In this document: positions 43,546 through 51,791 of the stretch, in pieces
How the letters are laid out: each line of letters starts with the position of its first letter
Position numbering within the stretch: position 1 is the stretch's first letter
Assembly: GCA_040376705.1 (NCBI GenBank)
Contig: JBEIQE010000004.1
Coordinates: 62,001 to 126,000 of the forward strand
Direction of reading: 5' to 3'
Source: JBEIQE01 sp040376705
GTDB lineage: Bacteria; Pseudomonadota; Alphaproteobacteria; UBA2400
DNA length: 64,000 bases
Translations under genes and position numbers: made by a program
The notes under the pieces: generated by a model
The model's database searches: none
What the model was told of the DNA's origin: nothing
Seen by the model: only the letters and a program-made list of their open reading frames with translations

Positions 43546-44751
43546 TCAGTTGCTCACGCCGCGTGAGGCAAGACCGGCATTGCCAGCCGGCTGCTCAAGC
43601 ACTACGCGGGAAAGATTGGTTGCCTTCATGGCGGCCAGACGCTCGAAGTTATTGAAGATCTGCAGATAGATCTTGTTGATATCGGCAATCATGGGAGCGA
43701 GATCGTCCATATTGGCGGCGGTCGGCTGGGCTGCGCGATCAATCGCATCCTTGGCCATGCCGCTGGCATCGGCCCAGGCGCGCTGACGCAGATATTCAAC
43801 CGACTCGCTACCGGCAGTGAGGGTGCCGATGCGATCGTCAACCATACGGTCGAGCGCACCACGCGCAAGATTGATAGCGGCAATATCTGACTGGCGCTTG
43901 AGGAAGGCATTCTGACCTTCCTGACGCTGCAGCACTGGGCCACGCAACGGGTCGGTTGGAACCGGCTCGGTTGCCATACGCACGAACAGACGTGCCGCGC
44001 GATGCTCGCCGTTGGTGGCAGCCGGCGGAATGGTACCGTTCGGCACACCAAACACTGCCTGATACGGCTGGGTGAAGCGGAAAGCCATCGGCTCACCTGA
44101 GCTGTCGTTGCTCAGGGTGCAGTTCACACCAGCTGGAGCATTCATGATGGCCGGGTCACAGAAGTCGGTCATCATATCAAGGAAGGTTGCTTGCGACGCC
44201 TGCAGACTGCCCTTTTCGGTCGGGGTGCCTGGGGCGTTTGAAGCATAATCGGTTGCTGCGCGCTGGGTGGCCTCATAGGTCGCGACACGAGCAGCACTGT
44301 ATACCGAGGTATTCATGCGATTGGCGTTACTGGCAGTGCGGCAGGCTGTACGCGATGGAACCGACTGCAGAACAGCCGAAGTACGGGCCGTACCATTGGC
44401 CATGGCAGTGGATTGGGCTACGAACTTATCGGTCAAGCTGGTTTGGGTTTTAGTGTAATTCTGAATGTTGTTTGAGCCCTGATTAGCCAAACGCGTAACC
44501 GAGTCCTGCAGCATGGTCAGGTAGGTCTCGATCATCATGCGATAGGCGGTTAGAGCTGCGCCAACCGTTGTCGTCGCCATTTTATTGGCCGCGGTTGAGC
44601 CCTTGGTGCAGCCCGGAATGGTACTGCAGCTGGCAGCGGCGGCAGGCTGAGCCGAGAGCAATGCACCCGCACCTGTTAAAGGAACCATCAACAGCGCGAA
44701 CAGCGCCAGCCTGGTAGCGAGTTTAGGAGAATGTCTGGTGTGTGTGTTCAT
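43546..44751 (-). CDS. Secreted paralog B of four-gene array
   Basis: The ATG at 44751 has AGAGG 8 bases upstream (an in-frame GTG lies 6 bases before). About 401 residues: signal peptide ending QPAAAAS, CSTIPGC near the mature start, SVTRLANQGSNNIQNYTK, VPSRTACRTAS, a Cys pair in FCDPAIMNAPAGVNC, DPLRGPVLQRQEGQNAF and a tail ending GLASRGVSN. The tail is altered from SARPISN, but still ends Ser-Asn. Overlaps the downstream copy's upstream start. Function unknown. Confidence 0.75.
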   Translation of the reverse strand: MNTHTRHSPKLATRLALFALLMVPLTGAGALLSAQPAAAASCSTIPGCTKGSTAANKMATTTVGAALTAYRMMIETYLTMLQDSVTRLANQGSNNIQNYTKTQTSLTDKFVAQSTAMANGTARTSAVLQSVPSRTACRTASNANRMNTSVYSAARVATYEATQRAATDYASNAPGTPTEKGSLQASQATFLDMMTDFCDPAIMNAPAGVNCTLSNDSSGEPMAFRFTQPYQAVFGVPNGTIPPAATNGEHRAARLFVRMATEPVPTDPLRGPVLQRQEGQNAFLKRQSDIAAINLARGALDRMVDDRIGTLTAGSESVEYLRQRAWADASGMAKDAIDRAAQPTAANMDDLAPMIADINKIYLQIFNNFERLAAMKATNLSRVVLEQPAGNAGLASRGVSN

Positions 44752-44762
44752 GCCCACATCCT

Positions 44763-45950
44763 CTAGTTACTGATCGGCCGTGCCGAAACGCTTACAGCGC
44801 CGCCACGGGTTTGTTCAGTTTTAATCGCCAGACTTACGGCTTCCATCGTGATCCAGTGATCGGTCAGGCGCAGCATTTCAACCAGCATCATCTTCTGGCT
44901 GGCCAAACGGGCAGCGACAGCCTGCACGTTGGCATTCTCGGGCTCACCGGCTGAGGCTACAGCCGACATCTGACCGCTGACGGTATTACCACTCACGGTC
45001 TGGCCGGTAATCAGCTCGACATAACGGGCCAGACGGCTGTTATCGCCGGTAGCGCAAAGAGCGGCAGTGGTACGCATCGCTACAATGTCTTCAAGTGCAG
45101 CGCGGGCCACGTTCATGCGGGTTACATCACGCAGACGCATAACAGCAGCACTCTGCCCTTCCTGACGGGCCAGCATGGGGCCGCGGATTGGATCCGGCGG
45201 CGCGGGCTCGGTCAGCATGATTACAGTATCGGCAGCAGCCTGCTTGAGTTCAGGCGTATCGATATTGAGAGGTTGCAGGATCGAGCGCCACGGCTGGATA
45301 TCAAGGTTGCGGAAGTTAGCATCCGTGGGGCCAGGGCATGTCAGACCAGTCGGGATCATGCCCGGAATGGTGGTGTCCATATAACGGTTACAACGATTAG
45401 TGAACAAAGTGGTTATTGCCTGCAGCGAACCACGCTCAGCACCTGAACCGGGACCGTTAAGGGAACGGGCTGTGTTATTGGTGGCCATGCTACGGCGAAC
45501 TGCAGCGTAATTGGGAGTAGTCGAGGCAACACGCAGCTGGCTGCTGGCGATACCGCATACAACCTTGGACGGAATGAACTGCTGAGCAATTTCAGCGCGT
45601 GCACTACCTACAGATACCGCGGTGACGTCAGCGTTTTCTTTATCGCTACGGGCGGTGTCTGACTTGTTGCGCGACTGCTCGTTGTTACTACCCTGATTGG
45701 CAAGTCGGGTAATCGCGTCACTGAAGCGGATGTAGCCGGCACTGAACGCCATGCTCATCGATGAGATGTAAGCTGTGATGGTACCGGTTGAAGCTGTCGC
45801 AAAGCCCATAAGCATCGCAGGGCAAGCCTGTGCTGGCAGCGGAGCTGCAACACCAGCCACGAGTGCCGCAGCCAGAACCAGTTTGCGGGCAGGCTGCGCC
45901 AACAGCTGCCGGGCTGGCTTCTTGTGCGGAAGATTACAGGTAACTGGCAT
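44763..45950 (-). CDS. Secreted paralog C of four-gene array
   Basis: This 395-residue copy has a signal peptide ending LPAQA, followed by CPAMLMGF. Family blocks are AITRLANQGSNNEQS, AQQFIPSKVVCG, GPGSGAERGSLQA, LDIQPWRSIL, DPIRGPMLARQEGQSAA and the tail VSVSARPISN. It is closest to paralog D, sharing the FIPSKVVCGI and GPGSGAERG blocks, so C and D are the most recent duplicates. The gene lies 11 bases from B and 14 from D, in one operon. Confidence 0.77.
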   Translation of the reverse strand: MPVTCNLPHKKPARQLLAQPARKLVLAAALVAGVAAPLPAQACPAMLMGFATASTGTITAYISSMSMAFSAGYIRFSDAITRLANQGSNNEQSRNKSDTARSDKENADVTAVSVGSARAEIAQQFIPSKVVCGIASSQLRVASTTPNYAAVRRSMATNNTARSLNGPGSGAERGSLQAITTLFTNRCNRYMDTTIPGMIPTGLTCPGPTDANFRNLDIQPWRSILQPLNIDTPELKQAAADTVIMLTEPAPPDPIRGPMLARQEGQSAAVMRLRDVTRMNVARAALEDIVAMRTTAALCATGDNSRLARYVELITGQTVSGNTVSGQMSAVASAGEPENANVQAVAARLASQKMMLVEMLRLTDHWITMEAVSLAIKTEQTRGGAVSVSARPISN

Positions 45951-45964
45951 GGCCTTTACCCCGA

Positions 45965-47143
45965 TCAGTTACTGATAGGACGAGCTGAAACAGAAGCACC
46001 ACTTGAGCGGCTGCGCTCGACCTTGATGGCCAGCGCTGTCGCGTCAAGCATGGTGATTTGCTCACCCAGACGCAGCAACTCGAAGATCAGGGCCTGCTGT
46101 GTTGCAAGGCGGGCCGAAATGGTCTGAACCGCAGCGTTCTCCTGCTCACCGGCTGCCATAATGACCTGCAGCTGGCCTGAGAGCGAGTTGGTGGCCGGGT
46201 TATATTCCTGACCAGTGATCAACTCGATATATGTAGCTAGACGGCTCTTGCCACCTGCAACCGCCGGATCGGCAGCACGCAAGGCTACAATGTCTTCGAG
46301 TACGCCGCGGGCGAGGTTCATGCGGGTTACGTCGCGCATACGCATAACGTGCAGGTTCTGACCTTCACTACGCAGCAATACGTTGCCGCGGATTGGGTCA
46401 GGCGGTGCCAGCTCGGTCAACATCTTCACGGCGTCTTCAGCCGCCAGCTTGCGGGAGGCGCTTGAGAACATGATCGGATCGAGCAGTGCTTTCCACGGCT
46501 GGATGTCGAGATCGCGCAAAGCAGGGTCAGCCGCTGGCGATGGGCAGTTAATGGCTGCCGGTGCGTTCATGGTTGCGGGGTTGGCATAGCGATCGCAGCG
46601 GTTACGGAAGCCGGTGTTCATCGCCTGCAGGGTTCCGCGCTCAGCGCCCGAGCCCGGACCGTTGTTGGAGAATGACGTATTAGCGGTCTGCAGCGCCGTA
46701 CGTGTAGCGGCGTATGAAACCTGCGTGGCGTTCATGCGCTGCTGCTGGCTTACAATACCGCAAACAACCTTGGACGGAATGAACTGCTGGGCAACCTCGG
46801 CACGCGCCTGACCTACTGTACCGGCGTTATCCTGCACGGACACGCGGTCGGACAGCGACTGCTGCGTCTTGACCATGTTCTGGTCGTCATTTGAAATCTG
46901 GTTGGCATAACGGGTGAGCGAGTCATTCAACTCGATGAATGCCTGCGTAATAAGCAGACCAGCTGAAACAATCGACTTACCCATGGACACGGAAGTTGCT
47001 GCAGCGTCCTTGGCAATCGGGCCAGCGCAGCCTGCCTGAGCCTGGCCACTGATGCCGGCCATTGAAATTGAAAAAGCCAAAGTCGCGTAGACCAGGCGCC
47101 GAAGGGGAATGTGAGGCTTATTAAGTTCCAGCTTGCGTGGCAT
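45965..47143 (-). CDS. Secreted paralog D of four-gene array
   Basis: The ATG at 47143 follows GAGGGAG by 8 bases; the frame is open to 47254 but lacks support there. The 392-residue product has a signal peptide ending QAQAG, mature start CAGPIAK, then SLTRYANQISNDDQN, FIPSKVVCGIVSQQQR, GPGSGAERGTLQAMN, LDIQPWKALLDP, DPIRGNVLLRSEGQN and the tail ASVSARPISN. As the first gene of the minus-strand operon, it faces the promoter region with CtrA-type sites. Function unknown. Confidence 0.77.
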   Translation of the reverse strand: MPRKLELNKPHIPLRRLVYATLAFSISMAGISGQAQAGCAGPIAKDAAATSVSMGKSIVSAGLLITQAFIELNDSLTRYANQISNDDQNMVKTQQSLSDRVSVQDNAGTVGQARAEVAQQFIPSKVVCGIVSQQQRMNATQVSYAATRTALQTANTSFSNNGPGSGAERGTLQAMNTGFRNRCDRYANPATMNAPAAINCPSPAADPALRDLDIQPWKALLDPIMFSSASRKLAAEDAVKMLTELAPPDPIRGNVLLRSEGQNLHVMRMRDVTRMNLARGVLEDIVALRAADPAVAGGKSRLATYIELITGQEYNPATNSLSGQLQVIMAAGEQENAAVQTISARLATQQALIFELLRLGEQITMLDATALAIKVERSRSSGASVSARPISN

Positions 47144-47377
47144 TATCCACTCCCTCAAAAACAGGCACCAAATTCTGCCGCTAGATATAAAGCAAGCCAA
47201 GACTCTGGCCCGCCTCTCTAACGTAGGGTTCATAATGCCACAGAGATAGCGCAATGTTAACCCGATTTTCTCTCCAAATCTTCGATAATTATAGATATTT
47301 TCCAGTTGTGACCGACTCGAAAATTACGCGATTCCAATGCTCGGAATTTTCATTAACCGTGATTCGAACTTGACTTT

Positions 47378-47421
47378 TTAAAGATTTTTTAAGAAACTGA
47401 CCTCGTTAAAAATCTCTTAAC
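47378..47421. promoter_or_regulatory. Pair of CtrA-type binding sites
   Basis: Two matches to the CtrA consensus TTAA-N7-TTAA(C) lie in the 300-base divergent gap: TTAA-AGATTTT-TTAAG at 47378-47393 and TTAA-AAATCTC-TTAAC at 47406-47421. The second is symmetrical (GTTAA-N7-TTAAC). They start 28 bases apart, and the second ends 22 bases before the lipoprotein start codon. CtrA is the alphaproteobacterial master regulator of cell cycle, flagella and pili. The rest of the gap (47144-47377) is AT-rich with no gene. Confidence 0.6.
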
Positions 47422-47443
47422 ACATTTTTATATGGAGCCGCGA

Positions 47444-48025
47444 ATGACCAGTCCGCGTCAGCTTTTTACAGGCATCGGTACCCTTAAGGCAGGAGCCGCT
47501 GGGCTCGCGCTCGCCGCTCTTGGCGGTTGTGCTAATGGCGGTTTCATCGGCGGCGCGTCCGGCCCGCAGGTTTATTCCGGTACAGCTACTCCTTATGTAG
47601 GCCCCGGCTCGCAGCAGTTCCAGAATGGTTGGGAAGTGGTCCCCGGTACTACGGTCAACCTTACGCCTGTCAGTCCCCCGCGTATGACCCGTGCAAACGT
47701 GGTTCTGACCCGCGAGGCTAGCCCGCAAGATGTTGAAATGGTTAAGATTTGCTCAAACCGTCGTAACGTACCGGATGCTGGTCGTCATGCCGAGTGCCGC
47801 CTGCCCACCCTGCCATCGCAAGCCCTGTTCGAGCTGAGCAACCAGCTGATTTATGCCAATATCAAGTGCAGCGCACCTACTGCTGTTACTGGCCGCAATC
47901 CCAGCACCAATTCGCTCGATACCTATCTGCGCGCTGCCTGCAGCACTACCGGCGATTACTCGGTCAAACTGCAGCAAGGTGGCCCGATCATGCCGGTCAT
48001 CATCGGTAACCGCCCCGCTTATTAA
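47444..48025 (+). CDS. Lipoprotein of unknown function, first of a set
   Basis: The ATG at 47444 has GGAG 8 bases upstream. The 193-residue product has a signal peptide with lipobox LGGC (LAALGGCANGG). The mature protein is Gly/Pro-rich at first and contains four more Cys (MVKICSNRR, HAECRLPTLPS, YANIKCSAPT, RAACSTTGD). Family not recognised. It starts a plus-strand run of exported proteins, directly after the CtrA-type sites and back-to-back with the secreted-paralog operon. Confidence 0.72.
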   Translation: MTSPRQLFTGIGTLKAGAAGLALAALGGCANGGFIGGASGPQVYSGTATPYVGPGSQQFQNGWEVVPGTTVNLTPVSPPRMTRANVVLTREASPQDVEMVKICSNRRNVPDAGRHAECRLPTLPSQALFELSNQLIYANIKCSAPTAVTGRNPSTNSLDTYLRAACSTTGDYSVKLQQGGPIMPVIIGNRPAY

Positions 48026-48054
48026 ACCAGCATAACGCACTCAAGGAGCCTCAC

Positions 48055-48744
48055 ATGGCCATCTCGCAACGTTCACTAATTGGTGCTGCTGCCCTTGCTC
48101 TGGTGGGTTGTGCCTACCAGCCCGTGGTCGCACCGGTTCCCACCAGCATGAAAACCGAGCCACTGGCCAACAGCTACCCGCAGCGCCAGATGACCTACAC
48201 AACAGTTGCCTGGAACGCCGGCGGCGTGCTCGGCCCCTGCGTGGCGTCTGAAACCAGTGAAACCCAGCTGCCGGCCAGCGCCCGCGGCCTGATTGCACGT
48301 GAGCTGAACATGGACCAGAGCGCAGCTGAAACCTTTGCCCAGCTACGCACCGGTGCGCGTATTGTTTGCGGCTACGATAACCCCTTGGCCAAACCGTTTG
48401 TTACAGCTGAGCGCGCCCCGCGCCCTACCCGTAACGCAGCACCTGTGGTGACGACTCCAGCCTTCTCGAATGTCACGATGGTCAAAACCGGCGAATATCT
48501 GGTGGCTGACAAAGCCCTGCAGTGCCGCGGTACGGTTGTTATGGTGCAGCCCGAATCGATTAAGCCCGGCCATCCCCAGCCCGGTTATGTCAACGGCCCG
48601 ATCAAGCAGTTTGGCGGTATTGCCGTGCCTGCAGGATATGCTGTCCCCACTAGCCCGATTGCCGACCGTTATGGCAACCGCATGGCCAGCAGCATGGCGT
48701 GCGAAAGCGTCATGACTTTCTCCAAACCCATCGCCCTGCAGTAA
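48055..48744 (+). CDS. Lipoprotein of unknown function, second of a set
   Basis: This 229-residue protein has a short signal peptide with lipobox LVGC (ALALVGCAYQP) and an AAGGAG site upstream. The mature protein holds three Cys-containing segments (GVLGPCVASE, GARIVCGYDN, MACESVMTF) and VADKALQCRGTVVMV. No family recognised. It lies 29 bases after the first lipoprotein and 12 before the third, in one transcript. Confidence 0.7.
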   Translation: MAISQRSLIGAAALALVGCAYQPVVAPVPTSMKTEPLANSYPQRQMTYTTVAWNAGGVLGPCVASETSETQLPASARGLIARELNMDQSAAETFAQLRTGARIVCGYDNPLAKPFVTAERAPRPTRNAAPVVTTPAFSNVTMVKTGEYLVADKALQCRGTVVMVQPESIKPGHPQPGYVNGPIKQFGGIAVPAGYAVPTSPIADRYGNRMASSMACESVMTFSKPIALQ

Positions 48745-48756
48745 GGTAGCCATATC

Positions 48757-49113
48757 ATGACACCCAGCAAATCACTCGCTTCCCTCGGCTCACTGGCCTC
48801 GGCAGCGCTACTCAGCGCCTGCGCTGTCAGCGTGCCTGTTCCTACCGTGCTTGAACAACCGACCGTGAGCCAGCCCAAGGTTGTGCTCAACGAGCAGACC
48901 TCGGTAACCGGCACGGCCTCGCCCGCTTTCAACACCCTGCCGCCTGCGCCCGCACCAAGCCAAGCCGAGCCGGTAGCCCAGCCTGTCAGCGCTGGTGTTG
49001 TTGAAACCCGCCCGACTGAGGCCAGCAAGATTCTTGCGTGCAAGGCGCCCGTTAAAAAGGCAGTTCGCGCAAAAAACACAAAGCCGGTAACTGCCCCTTG
49101 CGCTCGCAAGTAG
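48757..49113 (+). CDS. Small lipoprotein of unknown function, third of a set
   Basis: This 118-residue protein has a signal peptide with lipobox LSAC (AALLSACAVSV). The rest is Pro/Ala/Val-rich and low-complexity (LPPAPAPSQAEPVAQPV) with a basic Cys-bearing tail (LACKAPVKKAVRAKNTK). It looks like a flexible envelope tether rather than an enzyme. Operon with the two genes before it. Confidence 0.65.
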   Translation: MTPSKSLASLGSLASAALLSACAVSVPVPTVLEQPTVSQPKVVLNEQTSVTGTASPAFNTLPPAPAPSQAEPVAQPVSAGVVETRPTEASKILACKAPVKKAVRAKNTKPVTAPCARK

Positions 49114-49156
49114 CAAACGACTAGGCTGCGGTTCCCTAAAGACAGGATTATCCAAC

Positions 49157-49657
49157 ATGACCTTAACTCGTATTGCGCTACTCACAACAGTTTCCCTGCT
49201 TTGCATCAGCACCGCTCCGGCTGCTTTTGCTGCTAACGATAAGCTGACCTCGATTATTAGCAATAATGGCGATGAGGTTGATACCGATACCCTCAACCAG
49301 GCCATGCTCAACCTGATGAAGAGCCGTGATGCGGCAGGCACTTCGCAGCAGACAGCCAGCAACCCGGCTCCCTGCCCGACGAATCCTGCAGTGACCGATG
49401 CCTCGCCTGAGTGCCTTGCCAATATCGCCCCTGCTGCAGGTGATGATGGTGGCGATGAAGCCGAAGAAACCCCGGATGCCGAAGGCGATGACTCAGTGAA
49501 TGACGAGCTGCCCCCGGCTGAAGATCCGCCAGAAGAAGAACCGCCAACCGAAGAAGAACCGCCAACCGAAGAAGAACCTCCGGTCGAGGAAGAACCAGGT
49601 TGCGATGGCGAATGTGATAGTGGCGATAAAAGCGACTACAGCGATGAGCGTGTCTAA
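49157..49657 (+). CDS. Exported acidic protein with Glu/Pro repeats
   Basis: This 166-residue protein has a signal peptide ending APAAFAAND, a helical start (DTDTLNQAMLNLMKSRDAA), two Cys segments, and then a very acidic tail with the repeat EEEPPT in near-exact copies, ending CDGECDSGDKSDYSDERV. The DNA repeat unit is 18 bases (49532-49600). Acidic repeats with a Cys end could bind cations or span the periplasm. AGGATTATCCAAC precedes the start. A terminator follows. Confidence 0.65.
   Translation: MTLTRIALLTTVSLLCISTAPAAFAANDKLTSIISNNGDEVDTDTLNQAMLNLMKSRDAAGTSQQTASNPAPCPTNPAVTDASPECLANIAPAAGDDGGDEAEETPDAEGDDSVNDELPPAEDPPEEEPPTEEEPPTEEEPPVEEEPGCDGECDSGDKSDYSDERV
49532..49600 (+). repeat. 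18-base tandem repeat within acidic protein gene
   Basis: GAAGAAGAACCGCCAACC occurs twice exactly (49532-49549, 49550-49567), then a diverged third and a partial fourth copy. It encodes EEEPPT. Copy number could vary between strains by slippage. Confidence 0.75.
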
Positions 49658-49679
49658 CTGACGTAATGAAATCATACGA

Positions 49680-49705
49680 AACGGGAGCCTAACCGCTCCC
49701 GTTTT
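49680..49705 (+). terminator. Rho-independent terminator
   Basis: AACGGGAGC-CTAACC-GCTCCCGTT is a 9-base stem followed by TTTGCTTT. It closes the lipoprotein and acidic protein operon. Confidence 0.85.
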
Positions 49706-49792
49706 GCTTTAGTGGCACATTATGTCACGTTGCTTGGCACGGGCAGCTGTCACTATCTTGTTAGCGTTATTTGATTGGGGAAAACGAAGAAA

Positions 49793-50062
49793 ATGAAAAA
49801 GCTGCATATTCTGCTGATGGGCGCCACCATGATTCTCGCCAGCCCGGCCATGGCTGAGGATGCGCGTGAAATGCGCTCGAATAACGACAACACCCGCCCT
49901 GCCGCTATTGCACCGCAGGCCGGTAGCATCGATTACGCCGATTACACCGCCAATGACGACGACCATGGCGCGGACGATAGCGAAGATAACATCCATCCCG
50001 CCGCTGCCAGCACGGATGATGCCGCTGATAGCGATGACGATAACAGCGCCGATAAGCGCTAA
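49793..50062 (+). CDS. Small exported acidic protein
   Basis: The ATG at 49793 gives an 89-residue product with a signal peptide ending SPAMAED. The mature protein is very rich in Asp and Asn (TANDDDHGADDSEDN, ADSDDDNSADKR), with no Cys. It resembles the preceding acidic protein in composition, not sequence. Such Asp-rich proteins may bind calcium; this is a guess. It has its own promoter region after the terminator and ends 50 bases before leuA. Confidence 0.55.
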   Translation: MKKLHILLMGATMILASPAMAEDAREMRSNNDNTRPAAIAPQAGSIDYADYTANDDDHGADDSEDNIHPAAASTDDAADSDDDNSADKR

Positions 50063-50112
50063 TCCATAGACTCGGATATTGACCGCATAGCCCCTGCCCC
50101 TTAAAACAGGGC

Positions 50113-51774
50113 ATGTCTTTTTCACCTGCCCAAAAATATCAGCCCTTCCCCGCTATCGACCTGCCGGATCGCCAATGGCCTTCACGCAGCATTACCAAAG
50201 CACCGCTCTGGTGCTCGGTTGACCTGCGCGATGGCAATCAGGCCCTGATCGAGCCCATGGGCCCTGAGCGCAAGCGCCGCATGTTCGACCTGCTGGTCAA
50301 AATGGGTTTCAAGGAAATTGAAATCGGCTTCCCCTCGGCCTCGCAAACCGATTTTGACTTCTGCCGTCAGCTCATCGATATGGACCTCATCCCTGAGGAT
50401 GTAACCATTCAGGTCCTCACGCAGGCCCGCGAAGAGCTGATCAAGCGCACCTTCGAAAGCATCAAGGGTGCCAAGCGCGCGGTGGTTCATCTCTATAACT
50501 CAACCTCGACCCTGCAGCGCCGCGTGGTGTTCAATCAGGATCGCGCAGGCATTAAAGACATTGCCGTTAAAGGCGTGGCACTGGTCAAATCGCTGGTGCA
50601 TACCGTGCCCGAGACCGAGATTGTGCTCGAGTATTCGCCCGAGAGCTTTACCGGCACCGAGCTGGATTACGCCAAAGACGTATGCGAAGCCGTAATGGAC
50701 GCCTGGGGTGCCTCGCCCACCAATAAGGTCATCATCAACCTGCCGGCCACGGTTGAAATGGCCTCACCAAATGTTTACGCCGATCAGGTTGAATGGATGG
50801 CGCGGAACATGAAGAACCGTGATCACTACATTCTCTCGCTGCACCCGCATAACGACCGCGGTACTGGTGTGGCTGCTGCCGAGCTGGGCATGATGGCGGG
50901 AGCCGACCGCGTTGAAGGCACGCTGTTTGGCAATGGCGAGCGCACCGGTAATGTCGATATCGTGACACTGGCACTGAATATGTATACGCAAGGCGTAGAG
51001 CCGATGCTCGATCTTTCAGACATTAAAGAGATTGTGAGTACGGCCGAATACTGCAACCAGCTTCCGGTGCACCCGCGCCATCCTTATGGCGGTGAATTGG
51101 TATTCACGGCTTTTTCGGGCTCACATCAGGATGCAATTAAGAAGGGTCTCGCTGCGCTGAAGGCCAGCAACAGCAAGCTGTGGGAAGTGCCTTATCTGCC
51201 GATCGACCCGCTCGATATCGGCCGCAGCTACGAGGCAGTTATCCGCGTTAACAGCCAGTCGGGCAAAGGTGGCGTTGCTTACCTGCTGCAGGCTGACTAC
51301 GGTATCGATATGCCGCGTCTGCTGCAGGTGGAGTTCTCGGGCGTTATTCAGAAGCTGGCCGATGAAACCGGCAAAGAAATTGCCTCCAGTATCATCTGGA
51401 CCGAGTTCCAGCGCGAATACCTTGCCGCTGGCAAGTTCGAGCTGATCGAGCAGCATATGTTGCCCTCATCCACCCCCGGCCAGCGCGTGATTGAAGCCAA
51501 AGTGCGCGTGAATGACGAGATCAAGACCATCACCGGCTCGGGTAACGGCCCGATTGCCGCACTGGTGGATGCGCTCAAAACCGGCCTTGGCGTAAACCTT
51601 GAAGTGGCGGATTACCGCGAGCATGCGCTTGGCACCGGCTCGAACGCTACGGCCGCTGCCTATGTGCAGACCAAGGTGAACGGCCAGACGCTATGGGGCG
51701 TAGGCCTCGATAAAAGCGTTTATGATGCCTCGCTTAAAGCCGTACTGAGTGCGCTCAACCGCGCATCACGCTAG
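50113..51774 (+). CDS. leuA: 2-isopropylmalate synthase, long form
   Basis: LeuA makes 2-isopropylmalate from 2-oxoisovalerate and acetyl-CoA, the first committed step of leucine synthesis. This 553-residue copy is the long LeuA2 type. Features are the TIM-barrel signature LWCSVDLRDGNQALIEP near residue 35, ILSLHPHNDRGTGVAAAELG with metal-binding His pair, LFGNGERTGNVDIVTLAL, and a C-terminal regulatory domain that binds leucine for feedback control (about residues 430-553). The start lies within a short inverted repeat (TGCCC...GGGCA, 50095-50113). Confidence 0.95.
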   Translation: MSFSPAQKYQPFPAIDLPDRQWPSRSITKAPLWCSVDLRDGNQALIEPMGPERKRRMFDLLVKMGFKEIEIGFPSASQTDFDFCRQLIDMDLIPEDVTIQVLTQAREELIKRTFESIKGAKRAVVHLYNSTSTLQRRVVFNQDRAGIKDIAVKGVALVKSLVHTVPETEIVLEYSPESFTGTELDYAKDVCEAVMDAWGASPTNKVIINLPATVEMASPNVYADQVEWMARNMKNRDHYILSLHPHNDRGTGVAAAELGMMAGADRVEGTLFGNGERTGNVDIVTLALNMYTQGVEPMLDLSDIKEIVSTAEYCNQLPVHPRHPYGGELVFTAFSGSHQDAIKKGLAALKASNSKLWEVPYLPIDPLDIGRSYEAVIRVNSQSGKGGVAYLLQADYGIDMPRLLQVEFSGVIQKLADETGKEIASSIIWTEFQREYLAAGKFELIEQHMLPSSTPGQRVIEAKVRVNDEIKTITGSGNGPIAALVDALKTGLGVNLEVADYREHALGTGSNATAAAYVQTKVNGQTLWGVGLDKSVYDASLKAVLSALNRASR

Positions 51775-51791
51775 GGCCTTGCCGAGCCCAT

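Noticed and set aside
39158..50062. Type IV secretion or conjugation system
   Set aside because: No ATPase, coupling protein or core channel gene is seen in the window; resemblance is limited to many small exported proteins.
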